From the NCBI GenBank assembly GCA_013368325.1, contig JAACJK010000009.1, positions 248,001-312,000 of the forward strand: a DNA stretch of 64,000 bases, written 5' to 3'. Positions 23,201-33,628 of the stretch are shown piece by piece (position 1 is the stretch's first letter; each line of letters starts with the position of its first letter). This stretch comes from Ephemerocybe angulata (Eukaryota > Basidiomycota > Agaricomycetes > Agaricales > Psathyrellaceae). The position numbers and the translations under genes are program-made. Below the pieces are notes generated by a model that worked only from the letters and a program-made list of their open reading frames with translations, had not been told where the DNA came from and did no database searches.

Positions 23201-23965
23201 AGTTGGATTCGCAGCCCCAGCGACTTCAGGGAAGTTTTTGAGAAGTACTTCCCATTCCACATCTAGAGAGAGTGAGTTAGAAGCGGGAGGTGCGGGATGT
23301 CCGCAATTGAAAGAAGCGGACTAACCTGTATTCGGTGGAGTGGGAGGTGCCGATGCGAATCCCTCATGCACCCTTCGCAGACCAGTCCCAAGTTGTCACA
23401 ATCGAGGCATCGATACTGGGCCCTCTCACTCGCACCCGGGCAGAGTCGACATGCCTCAGGAGGGTTCTTTCCACGGCCTTCAAGCGTAATCAAGAGACGC
23501 AGGTAATCGTCCATCTCCTCCGTCCATTTGTGAATGGCCCTATCCTAGTAGATGGTGTTGTTAGGTGATGCATGAATAAACATGTAGGACACGCACCCCT
23601 TGACCCTTTGGTCGGCTTGGTTGTTCTGTATCTTCCTCGCTGAGCGGTGGTTCTTCCGCTTCGATGAAGCTGTCGAAGTATCCGCGATCCCAACCGTTCA
23701 GCTCCGTTGTCTCCGCCCACGACGTAAGGATCTCCTCTGCGGTCTGAGGTCGTTTCGACTGTGCGCTGGCGGGCTTGCTATTTTCATCAGTCGCATCAAG
23801 AGCGTGGACTCGATTCGATAGTATCTTGAGGGCACCAGAAGGAAGCCGCTTGAAGTTGGTGATCTCGACATTTGGCGATGCCGCCGGTATCGCTGATGGC
23901 TTCAGCGTTGCTAAGGGGGTTGATGTTGTCATCTTCAACTTCCGCTTTCCACCTCGCTTCTTCAT
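20210..23965 (-). CDS. KDZ-superfamily transposase with CxC-type zinc cluster (frameshifted)
   Basis: DNA transposase of the Kyakuja-Dileera-Zisupton superfamily with RNase H-like fold. Exons (minus): 23965-23597, 23544-23326, 23262-22888, 22824-22628, 22577-22263, 22211-21802, 21741-21426, 21365-20697, 20643-20210, about 1100 aa. A cysteine cluster lies at about 145-190 (CRLCPGASERAQYRCLDC, CEGCMRDSH); a family-typical segment WNGKYFSKTSLKSLGLRIQ follows. Catalytic acidic residues: D in LALDACF (about 398), D in SYDIACQW (about 519), E in GDGEAPERGW (about 584). Also typical are PKFHLPAHIPACQ and a C-terminal helical region. In exon 8 near 20915 the frame changes (DEYRQSRA to RIALLALADLLGH) by one surplus base in a GC run, and the summed exon length is one over a multiple of three. 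So it is either a recently inactivated copy or a sequencing error. Divergent neighbour starts at 24122. Confidence 0.9.
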
Positions 23966-24121
23966 GTTGGGCGGTTATCTGAGGAGTCCTGACCTCTGGG
24001 ACTAGAAGTAAGTACCTCAGTATGTGGTTCAGGACGAACCAGACCTCCCCAACTGTATCAGTGAAAAGGATAAATAGTAGCCCCTGCCGCGCGGCACTTC
24101 ACTCCCCACAACTCCGGTCCA
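23966..24121. promoter_or_regulatory. Short divergent promoter between transposase and next gene
   Basis: Only 156 bp separate the transposase ATG (23965, minus) from the ATG at 24122 (plus). Both genes must share this interval, which suggests coordinated transcription. No core motif is claimed. Confidence 0.45.
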
Positions 24122-24906
24122 ATGGGGCGTCAAGCTCTATACCTGACTTTGGAAGCCAAGCTTGCTGCACGGAGGGCCCAACGTGCCCTCAGAGCCCAAA
24201 GACCTGGGTGAGTACTTGGATCTCCGATTAATATAGATGGCGGCTTGCTGAATTTGAAGTAAAGGGCTTCCAACCGCCGGCGTGCAGAGAATCGAGGTGC
24301 TTACCTTAAGCGTAAAGCTCCGCCCTCACCATCCTTCGAAATTCGTCAACTAGCCGAGAACGTCCTTTCCGACCCTGACTGTCATGGCACCTTCGTGCGG
24401 TTCGCCCAAGGCGAGGATGAGCTCGTGTTCGATTGCATGGACGTCGAGAAGCAAGACTTGGCACAGATGTCGGGTCCGCCACCGTACCCCGAAGCCATCA
24501 TCTCCACGCCAAACTTCTTCGATCTTTGGCCAGACGTGTCGGCGGCTTTAGACGGCCACATGACACACCAGTTTCTTCGAGCGCTTAGCACGAGAAGCGC
24601 GCGCTTAGCACGAGAAGCGCGCGCTTCCATAGCTCATCCAATTCCGACCTGTTTGGCGAATTGTGGGCGGAGTACGAGGCGTTGGAGAATCACCTAAAAT
24701 TGCTCGCGTCCACATTGGGCAACACCGCGCAGTCAACGCAGAACACCAGCCCAGTGGAAGCTATCACGAACCTAAATCGGGTGTGGACGGCGCGAAAGAT
24801 AGTTTATCTGGCGGAGGATCTGAGGGCGTTACATTCTGGGCGAGACAAACTGATACGTACTCTAACAGAGCGTACATGGGACTTGGGGCGACATCAGACT
24901 ATGTAG
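24122..24906 (+). pseudogene. Basic N-terminal hypothetical gene broken by a 20-bp tandem duplication
   Basis: Exon 1 24122-24207, intron with GTGAGT donor, exon 2 from 24265. The start MGRQALYLTLEAKLAARRAQ followed by a run of Arg/Lys (SNRRRAENRGAYLKRKA) resembles a lineage-specific basidiomycete family with a basic, possibly DNA-binding head; recalled, not checked. The frame runs to LRALSTRSAR and is then shifted by an exact 20-bp direct repeat (24581-24600 and 24601-24620). If one unit is ignored the frame continues through WAEYEALENHLKLLASTLG to a stop at 24906, giving a protein of about 230 aa. As given, it ends early with a changed tail. It is divergent from the transposase and overlaps the 3' end of the next minus gene by 13 bp. 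Confidence 0.62.
24581..24620. repeat. Exact 20-bp tandem duplication
   Basis: The unit GCGCTTAGCACGAGAAGCGC occurs twice head to tail, followed by GCGCTT. The unit itself is partly palindromic (GCGCTT...AAGCGC), which would favour slippage or hairpin formation. Length 20 is not a multiple of three, so it shifts the frame of the gene at 24122-24906. Confidence 0.9.
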
Positions 24907-25453
24907 CGGCTACCGAATACAACATCCTTCTGCGAACACAAGGCACAGAAATTATCAGGACAGAAGAAGGAATCGTGAGCGCGGAGGTAAGTTTCAAATG
25001 AATTGCAGTACGCGAGCGCCAAGTCCATGACCTCCTTGCGTTGCTTCTCAGCTCGAAACTTGTCGACACGGGCCAAAAGATCACAGTGGATCCTCTGAGA
25101 ACCGTCAGTACACGATCGAGATATCGAGATTGATCCGAAATGAACTCACCCGTTTTTCCTTGAGGACCTTCCTGTTGTAGGCGGTTTCCGTCAATTTCTT
25201 TTGTTTAACAGGCCAGCGGGCGAGCCAATAGTCGAAGAGGACGGCGAGCGCCGCATTCTCTTGACCCGTAGCAAAGGCTATGTCGAAGTCGGGGACCTGC
25301 GTCTGAAGGTAGGCCTGCTTCGAGGAGCTGAAAGGGCGAAAGGGCGAGACGAACTAGGGGCCGGGAATCAAACCTCGGCAGCAGCCGAATGGGGGAGATA
25401 CGCACCGAGTAGTCACTGGCAGGCATGGGCATAGTGACTGGCAGGGACATCAT
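24894..25453 (-). CDS. Small hypothetical protein, possible C-terminal zinc ligand cluster
   Basis: Exons (minus): 25453-25406, 25296-25150, 25094-24894; 131 aa, all phase 0. It starts MMSLPVTMPMPASDYS, then VPDFDIAFATGQENAALAV, LARWPVKQKK, and a C-terminus CPDNFCALCSQKD with three closely spaced cysteines. Splice sites are good (GTGCGT, GTGAGT; CAG, CAG). I do not recognise a characterised family. Its last 13 bases overlap the end of the converging gene on the plus strand. Function unknown; probably another accessory gene of the island. Confidence 0.6.
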
Positions 25454-26107
25454 GATGGTGTACTAGTAGGTTAAGCGAATAGAGGGGGTATGTTGTGATG
25501 CATCTCGCCAGGTACAAGGGCGCTTATATAGGCTCACGGCCTCCCCTCCTTGAATCTCAGATGGTAAGCCCAACTCCGAAGTCCCAGGCTGCTGATATCG
25601 TCAAGTCAAATATGTTGGGAGCCGCACTAGTCGTTTTTTTCTTCGAGAGAAGGCCGTCGCACAGAACCACAGGGCAATGAGTCGGTCCTGTAGTCCGCCT
25701 AAGCCAATACTCCGTTTCTGGCCTCTAGATCAGATCTGTCGCAAATACCCGCTCGCGAGGCGCCACGATTCTCTGCCTCTGTATCGAGCATTCCCGCAGT
25801 TTATTCAAACTTGGATAGAACACCATCAGTGATGTTCCATTTTCCGTGTTTCTTTCTCCTGGAATCGATCCGCGTTGTGAAGGTTCCGGGGTCCACATCA
25901 GTAGACCGCGAATATCGAGGGCGGCGCGTGTTGAGTACGGAGAGCCCGCTGCTGATACTTCTCAAGGCGTTCGAAGCTCGGCTGGGTCTGCCCAATATTG
26001 GGTGCTAAGAGTGCAATAGATTATGAGAGGGATTCTGTAAGACCAATAATTGTAGGTTACACAAGGTGAGAGGGGGAAAGCGACAAGTGGGGCGGGAACA
26101 CGAGCAT
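25454..26107. other. Gap without convincing gene
   Basis: About 650 bp. Several 60-65 aa frames on both strands overlap each other and none shows a recognisable motif. It contains the probable promoter of the minus gene ending at 24894 and the 3' region of the minus gene ending at 26108. Nothing else is visible. Confidence 0.45.
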
Positions 26108-26800
26108 CTAGTTATACATGACATCGATAATGGAGCGAGGGGAAAGGGTGAATGAGCGATCCATATACTGCGCAATGTCGCTGAGACCCTGGATTTCACG
26201 CTGAAGGCCCGACTTCAATGTCGCGATGGTCCGCTGGTATTCTTCAAGCGTCTGTGGCAGCTGCCCTCCATTGGCATCGCGGGCCAGAACTCGGATAGCA
26301 GCTCGAATAGACTGTTGGAATATACATACGGCAGGTGAGTGTCCCTCTTGTCTGGTACGAGTAGAGAAGGGGCGAGAATCTATGGGTAACGCACCGTGAC
26401 CCTCGTTCGTATCAAAGTCCTCCTGTGGACGCCCGGGGCTTCAGGGACGAACATGGGGTGGATGAGGAACCACCGAGTCATAGTGTCAAGCCAGTATGCG
26501 TGTTCGTTTGCTCCTACAGCGATGATATCGACGAACTCGATTGCGGCCACATAAAAGTCGCATTTCTGGGTGACGGTCCAAGTGTTGCGCGTGTTGGGCA
26601 TCGTGCTGAATAGGTTGCGGGCTGAGAGCGTTCAGCGAAGGAGAGAAAATAAGAAGACGACATGACTTACTACCTTCGAGGTCAATGTAGTCTCCAGGAT
26701 GAGGGTAGTAGTGGACAGGTTGGTTCAAAAGCCGAGTCGTCCCCACATTATCTCGGTGGCGTCGACGGAAACAGTAAGAAGCAGCCCTGATTCGAAGCAT
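26108..26800 (-). CDS. Hypothetical helical protein, 5' end uncertain
   Basis: Three minus-strand exons fit together: about 26800-26674, 26621-26395, 26311-26108. The residues run from MLRIRAASYCFRRRH and PVHYYPHPGDYIDLE through PNTRNTWTVTQKCDFYV and EHAYWLDTMTRWFLIHPMF to a coiled-coil-like C-terminus (PQTLEEYQRTIATLKSGLQR) ending MYN. Donors GTAGTA and GTGCGT and acceptors CAG and CAG keep frame. The ATG at 26800 is only the first convenient one; the frame is open further upstream and an additional 5' exon is likely. Family not recognised. Confidence 0.55.
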
Positions 26801-28523
26801 ATCGTCAATTGGATCTGGCCCGAAAGTCAGCAGAGATCCGCTGTTCCCTCCGTTCAGATAGCAATATTTTGATGCCCGAAGTAGCCAACCGAACTGCGAA
26901 TAACGGTGCGCTGAGAAGGGCCACAACATAGATAACTCAATTGCGGAGCCAATGTTAGATGGATAAGAGATTTGAGCTCGAAATACATCTCTAACGTTGG
27001 AACTGCTGTATATTCTGAAAGATCTTTGAGGCTGGGTTTGGTACAGTGCCTTGTCTACCAAAGTCGCGAAGCCTGGCCCAATTCTTAATTGAAACCTGAG
27101 TGGTATTCAAGGCTCGACGTAGTACTTGCATTCATAACAAGTGAAATCTCCCCTAATGCTAGCTTATACAAGTATATAGAACTATAGAAGTATTACGAGC
27201 TATCATTCGATGTCAAATGTTGCGGAATAGGTCCCAAAGAGTTGTGTCTATGTCTAAAACGGAGACTTCACCAAGTCCGTTGTTCGAGGGTTTCATGGCG
27301 GCCCTACGGCAATTATGCTGGCTCATAAGTGCGCTTACATGGTTTCCGAGCAATCTAGGTACTCTACGTAGTCTGGATAGGCTATGGTACAGAGCCATAA
27401 GTCTGCCATCATGCAGACGGGCGTACCTGAGCTGAAACTGAGATACACGGTCATCCGACGCCATGCCTCCGTTCTCCCTGCCTGAAAAGTGTATATTATC
27501 GTATACAGGTATTGTAGAGTCAGTATAGTAATTGCAATTGGACTCAAAACCTCTTACTCGTAGCTACACAAAGGGATTAGATAGTCTGGCCATTCGAGAA
27601 TCGCCTAAGTCCAGCATCGGCAAATGCCGAACGTCGCCAGGGCGCCCGTTCGGGGACACGGCTTGACGCATTCTTTGCATGTAGGACTTGAAAGTCAAAG
27701 TTAGTGCATGGGATGCGCTACCCTGACCTCTGGGACGTGTGAGGAGCTGTGGTCTAGGTCGTACAGAGGGATAATGAGTGTGTCCCTCCAAGTGCTCTGC
27801 TACGGACATTCCCGTGATTGCCGCTGATGGCCGACGATGGCTGCAGTTCCCTCACAGTCTCCGATTTTAGGCGCTGAGTCCATCTCCCTGTTAACCCAGG
27901 TATGTTCGATGGTTATTCAAGCATCGCATGCATTCTGAGCATGCTAATAGTGCACTTTTTGTTAATCAAGCTCCCTTAGTGGCCAACAGTGGAAATTCGC
28001 CACGGATTGGCGTACCTGTGTGTTTGTCAGGTACAATGGTTTTTGAACTTCAAGTCCACCGCTGCACCAACCTCAAAGAAGCGATCTCAGAGAAGTGTAC
28101 AAATGTGTCATCCTGTCAAGATTATTCGGGTAAGTTACTAAAGTCGGTTTGCCTTGCCAGAATCGTTACACCATCGTCGATAATCATAAGTTCACAACCC
28201 ACGAGGAATCGAAGCCGTTTCACGGTGATACACCATCGTCGATTGGATCGGTGACCAGCCACGCGGAGTCAAAAACTCAGTAATAGATCGGGAAAGAGGT
28301 ATATTGGTCGCCATGTCCGAGGGCAATGTACATAGACAGTAGAGGCGAAATTGGGATGAGCAGTCACACTACGAGAGGGCCAGGACATGATATATGCAGC
28401 AAAATAGGTAGCAGGGTAAGTCCATTATCACAGAACGAGGGATTTAGAAACACGGGGAAGGGTCTGAGCCATGCAATTGATGAGTGGGGGGAGATGATGT
28501 GCGAGCTTGAAAAGGAAAGAAAT
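26801..28523. other. Low-information stretch between cargo genes
   Basis: About 1.7 kb, more AT-rich than the flanks. Minus frames at 27213-27547 (with QYLYTIIYTFQAGRTEAW) and 27564-27809 could be decayed exons but have no recognisable domain. Between 28100 and 28300 the stretch TCACACCATCGTCGAT-like occurs twice about 85 bp apart, a minor direct repeat. No gene can be supported. Confidence 0.35.
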
Positions 28524-29509
28524 CTAGATGTACGTGACAAAGCCCCTGACGTAGGCGGCAATGTAAGCTTCGTATGCGGCGGCGATGGTGCGGTGACGGC
28601 TGTAGGTAGCGGCAGGGACTGCGGTGACGTAGGGAGACGTATTCATCCTATAGCAAAAGTCAGACGAATGCCCGAGCCTCAAAGGTAACAAGACCTACCA
28701 GCCACCAAAGACCCCAACCCTAATTCCACGTGTCACGGCATAGAAGCGATCTGCTACAGATTCAAGATGTCGCTTTAATTAAAGGGAAGAAGCTCTAAAA
28801 AGGAGAGAACTCACCACTAGCGTCCGTGAAGACCGCCGCCTCGGGCTCAGGTGGAGGGGTATTGGGGCCAAGGGAGTGGTATCCCGGGATGGGAGTAGAC
28901 GGAGCAGGGACCGTAGGCACACCGGGCGCACCAGGCGCAGCGGGCACAGGGGGCACAGTGGGAACAGCGGGCACAGTGGGAACAGCGGGCACAGTGGGAA
29001 CAGCGAGCGCACCAGGCGCGGGAGGCGGGGCAACAGAGGTCGAAGTGGCAGCTGGAGACAGAGCCATGCTACCCAAAGCTGGGTTTGGTGAAGAATTAGA
29101 AGAAGCGACGAGTGTATGAGTCAAGTGTAGAAGACTTACGTGCAAGGATTGGCAGGGGATCATCCTCGGACTCGTCGTCATCGGACCCCTCAACATCGCT
29201 CGAGGGGACCATGACGACACCAGTACCGCTGCACCTACCACATGTCGAGGGTTCTAGAGAGTATGATTAGTTCGAAAGTTTCCCGTGGGCGTCGCGGTAC
29301 ATACCAGCCCCGTCGCCCAAGAATTCGTTAAGAGTAAGGTGGCCTGGTGAACATGTCAGATGGAGGTGAGAACGAAGGAGTGATATACACGAACGATCAT
29401 CAATAGCTTTGATCAAAGCGCCGAGAAGGGACCACATACGAACAGAGGAAGTCACACGCCTGAGGGAGGCTGCGGTTTCCTCTGCAGTGACGGCGGACTG
29501 ACTGGCCAT
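28524..29509 (-). CDS. CxxC plus RNase H1 N-terminal-like domain protein with VPTVPA repeats
   Basis: Six minus-strand exons: 29509-29395, 29343-29305, 29253-29140, 29078-28815, 28753-28699, 28647-28524; 236 aa, every junction in phase. N-terminal helical part; a CGRCSGTG knuckle; an acidic Ser/Asp stretch (VEGSDDDESEDDP); a proline/valine low-complexity tract with repeated VPTVPA units (about 28930-29010); and a C-terminal domain beginning FYAVTRGIRVGVFGGW and ending AAYEAYIAAYVRGFVTYI. That last part matches the pattern of the small RNase H1 N-terminal (viroplasmin-fold) domain, which binds RNA/DNA hybrids or dsRNA; this is recognition by pattern only. No RNase H catalytic domain follows. 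Divergent from the gene at 29847. Role unknown; nucleic-acid binding is inferred. Confidence 0.65.
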
Positions 29510-29846
29510 TGGATCGAAGATGTTGATGTTCAAGAGAGACAAGAGAAGAGAGAATGAGGTTTGTACGGGAGCGCTAGGGTAGATTATATAGACACTCGGC
29601 CATATTTGCGTCTTGTTTGTTGAAGTTAAATCCGTGGACGACTGGGACTTGCTCTTCTATCACATGGTGCACCTACTTTGCCACTCAAAAGAAATTTGGG
29701 ACTAAGGATTATAATCACGTCAACAGATAAGTTGATGCATTATGTCTGGAATAGGCCGTATAAAATGTTCAATGCATTGCGCAAGTGGGGACTCGACTCC
29801 CTATATTCTTCGTCATATTCCAAGAACTATCGACAACTCTTCGAGG
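29510..29846. promoter_or_regulatory. Shared divergent promoter
   Basis: A 337-bp interval between two divergent genes (ATG at 29509 minus, ATG at 29847 plus). It contains two ATGCAT palindromes (near 29733 and 29768), the motif that dominates the flanking arrays. The close divergent pairing suggests the two proteins are expressed together. Confidence 0.45.
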
Positions 29847-32800
29847 ATGGCACCACCGAGCTGGCTCTCTGACATTAGACGACTATTTTGCGAGTCCTAT
29901 CTTCCAGAGTACGCTGAATGCCGCGCGAAGAAGAAGTACAAGCCTTTTTGGCTCAAGCTGTTCGCCGGATACATCGGAACATTCCCTCTAGTCGATGACC
30001 TATTTCCTGACCGAAAACTGGGCGAGTTGAATGAGGATGAAATGAAGGAATATTCCGTGGCCCTGGCAAAGTTGCAGAAGGTGTGTCTATTCTAATATAG
30101 CTTCCTCACTTCATCTCCCGGGCTCACTGCACATTCTGGCTTTCCTCAGCGCCTCAAGGAATGGTTCCGATGGCAGTTTAATCCGAGAAGCAGGAACTCT
30201 GCCGTAGCAGTCTCCCCGAAGCTTCTCAAAGAGATTTATTCACCGCGAACCCGAGGACTGAAGGTGTACGAAACGTTTGCAAAGCTCTATCCCGAGCAGG
30301 TCACAATGGCACTTGACGAGCGATGCGAGAAAGATGGTATCGGAGGGAGCATGAAAATTTCGAGATGGCATACAGTATGCAAGGCGCTCTACGAAGCAGC
30401 AACCGAAGATGAGATCCTGGCTGTTGAGACTCGTATGGCGGACGACGCTGAGGATGAGGAGGAGGAGGAAGCCGGCACCCCAGAGAGTTTCCAACGGTGC
30501 GTGATTTCACCAATTATCCTCTATGTTTAAGCATCTAAATACATAAATTATTTAGATACCTTACATCCCTTCCAAGCGTTCTCTCTGCCCTTGTAGACCC
30601 TGCTGCTCGTAAGGCCGGTGTGCTTGCGTTGGTGACGATTGTGGGTCCAGAGCCAGAATCTGATGGGAACATCAAAGTCCACACGTGCGTTTCTAAATAT
30701 GGAACAGACGAATCGACACTGACATACCTCCTCATCCTGACACTCCAGCCTACAGTTTGGGGACAAGGAGAAGACTCCCCTCTTCGCTGCGACATGGAAC
30801 GAATATGAGCGGGTCTTTGTCACGGCAGTCTCACAGTTTGCAAAGCGTCATGAGTTCTGTACGTTCCACCTGCCTTATTTTCAACTTCAATCCGCTTATC
30901 TGCCACCTAGCCATGGAGGTGTGCGCTCAACGAGCCCTCAAGAAGGGTCCAGATTCCCAAGATCCTACAGGTGGGTTTTTTTCGATTGCGAGGATGCATC
31001 CTGACCCAATACTGACCTTCGATCGATAGTATCGCCCTCTGTTGATCAGCCGGGTGCGCAGAGCACACCTGTGACCACTTCCACTGCGCCAGATACGGCC
31101 TCTTCCGCGTCTTCTACCTCTTCCGCATCTTCTGCCTCTTCCGCTTCTGCTGCGTCTGCTGCGTCTCCTGCGTCTTCCGCCTCTTCTGCAGCAGCATTCG
31201 CTTCTGGCATGGCTCCTCTCGCTCCGTCTCTTCCTTCTGTAGCAACACAATCTTCCATCAGTCTGTCGGATGTGGCTTCAAACCGAGTATCGTCCTCTTC
31301 CGCCCTTCTAAGCCAGACAATCAACAGCAACCTCCAAGATGAAGGCCACCACAATCCTGATTTGTTTAGGTATTCGCTTCCTTCTGGACCGCCCGTTAAC
31401 GTCGGTTATGGCTCCAACTGGAGCGACGTCAACTTTGTACCAGACAGGAACTTGATTCAATCCCCTACCTCGAACGAAGGTGAGACTACTCGGCCTTTAA
31501 TCTTTCCGTCGAGATTCTGACTCGATTTAGTTACATGGAATCCGCAACTAGACGTCCCAGAGGACCATCCTTGGGGCGGGTATAGTAATAATACATTCAC
31601 TGCAGTGGCCGGTGATTCTAACCCGGCCTCGATGCGAGCTTCTGCCGCAGACTTACCCACTTTCAGTGACAACATCGGCTTCCCGTATACCCCCTTGAGT
31701 CTATCGACATCGATGTCTACCTACCAGAATCTCTACCCGACCAATTACTCAGACACCGGACCTTCCCATAATGGTATACTTCCCCCCGTTCCTGATGAGA
31801 CATACCGCTCCCATACCCAGCCGCTTCCCCCTGCTCCCACGCACATCGACGAAATTTCCCATACCCAGCCGCTTTCCCCTGCTCCCACGGTGAGGCGCAA
31901 CGACGAAATTGACAAACCAGAGTCGGCCCTCGACAATGCCTTGAAACAGTGGAACATCGCTGCGAAGAATTACAAGTCAAGGACTTCCAATTCTAGCGTC
32001 TTCGGCACCTCGTATGATCCCTCTAGTAGCGGAAACCCAGCCACGAACCCGCCAACTGCGACCAGCGCCTCTCTCGCCGTCACCGGTATATTGTCCGGCC
32101 CCATCTCAAACCCAGTAACAGACACGGTCTCTACGACTGCCACCTCCCCGAACCCATCTCAGCCCATCGCTACCGCAGTGCCAAGCGCGCCAAGTCAACC
32201 CACCACCACGACTGTCACCTCCCCGAAGCCATCTCAGCCCATCGCTGACGCAATCCCGAGCGCGCCATGTCAACCGACCACCAACATGAACCCAAGCACC
32301 ATTCCTGCCCCCGTATCGGTTACTACAAACACAGCCTCTACGACTGCTACTCCCCGGATACCATCTGAGCCCACCCGTAACGTGAACCCAAACGCTATTC
32401 CCGCCTCAGTACCGGCCACCAACACGGCCTCTACGGCTGCTACTCACCCGACGCCAGCTCAGCCCGCCCCTGAGCCAAACGCGAGGACTAATCCCGCCAC
32501 GTCTACTTCCTCCCAAACCGTTGTTGACTCGGAATCTGCGCACACCGCGGAGACGGATGGTATCAGGCGGTCGGGCCGTGCATCCAAGCCTTCAACTCAG
32601 CGGGAGAAACTCCAACTCATTGGCACGAACGTGCCGCAGATGGCGATTCCATCCAATGATGCGCCGAAGGATCCCGACGCAGTACCCTCTTGGTTCGTGG
32701 CGACCATCGCCGACTTCATGAAGGTAGACCTCGGGTCGGAGTGGCTGGGGTTGGTGGATCAGTGGTCCATACTTGAGCGGCTACTCGGCTATGGCATGTC

Positions 32801-33359
32801 TATGAAAGTACGTCGTTGTCTCCATCATTGGATCATTGCCTGGTATGACCTCTTATGCGCTATTCAGGGCTCTTTACCCGTGCAGGATCGTCCCAACGAA
32901 TGGAATAAATGGACCGCCAAGTCAGCTCAGGGCGTGCGGAACCATGAAGCATCACCTTTCATCGACGACCCGGCGGAGATAGGGATCGCCATCACCAAGT
33001 GGTGGAATCGCTCTCAGCCCGCGTTCAGACGAAATCCTACTGGGGACCTACCCACACCAGTATACGACGATCCTGGCTCTGAGTGTACCACCTGGAGTCC
33101 TCTGTGCAAATCAGGGCCCAACGGGTTTGTTTCTCTCCTTATGCTAACGCTTTGGTGGGGACGTGCGGCTGCACCAGGCCCTGGAAGCTATAGGGAAGAC
33201 TCCCGAGGCGCGTGGAAGGACTTGGTGACGGATGTTACCAGCTGCCTTAAGGTGCTCGTATCCGTGGCTCCTACTTTGATGAGCCGCGGTACTAAGCGTC
33301 GAGGTGAGAACTTGGCCAGCAAGTCCGTTTCTAAAAGGTGTGTCTTTTCTAGCTCTTAG
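29847..33359 (+). CDS. Large lineage-specific hypothetical protein with Ser/Ala- and Thr/Pro-rich middle
   Basis: Eight exons: 29847-30080, 30150-30496, 30556-30684, 30749-30858, 30911-30970, 31030-31479, 31531-32807, 32868-33359; about 1032 aa, phases consistent. N-terminal helical region (WLSDIRRLFCESYLPEY, RLKEWFRWQFNPRSRN), an acidic run (DDAEDEEEEE), a Ser/Ala tract (31080-31210), Thr/Pro/Asn repeats (about 32000-32500), then SGRASKPSTQREKLQLIG and a conserved-looking C-terminal domain with many Trp (WSILERLLGYG, RPNEWNKWTAK, IAITKWWNRSQPAFR, SGPNGFVSLLMLTLWWGRA). I recall this architecture as a repetitive basidiomycete family of unknown function; not checked. The start could also be an in-frame ATG at 29742. 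Intron 7 (60 nt) is in frame and open, so retention would not break the protein. Confidence 0.72.
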
Positions 33360-33628
33360 GAACAGACTCCCGCTGAAGCCCTGCATCTGTAGGAACCGGA
33401 AGTAGCGCCGGATGTATCTCACTTTTCATCATGTACCTCTGTGTATTCTCTAGTACTTTCGATGTCCTCGTCATGTTTGTCTCTCATTTCTGGTATATAT
33501 GTTGTTTTATGTTGAATTGTTCGGAGTGTTGATCGACTTAGACCTCGGCTTGGAGCGAAGAATATGTACCAACCAACTTCCACGCAGGGTGCTCTTCGGG
33601 TGGGCTGGCACTTAGGTCTGGGCGGGAG
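33360..33628. other. 3' flank of the large hypothetical gene
   Basis: About 270 bp with no coding signal; T-rich at 33430-33520, consistent with a 3' UTR. It ends where the right ATGCAT array starts. Confidence 0.4.

Noticed and set aside
28779..29119. Overlapping frames on both strands rich in LFPLCP or GTVGTAG repeats
   Set aside because: Shadows of the VPTVPA-encoding repeat of the spliced minus gene in other frames.
31071..31250. Coding repeat of Ser/Ala considered as a separate microsatellite element
   Set aside because: It is in frame within exon 6 of the large hypothetical gene and explained by low-complexity coding sequence.
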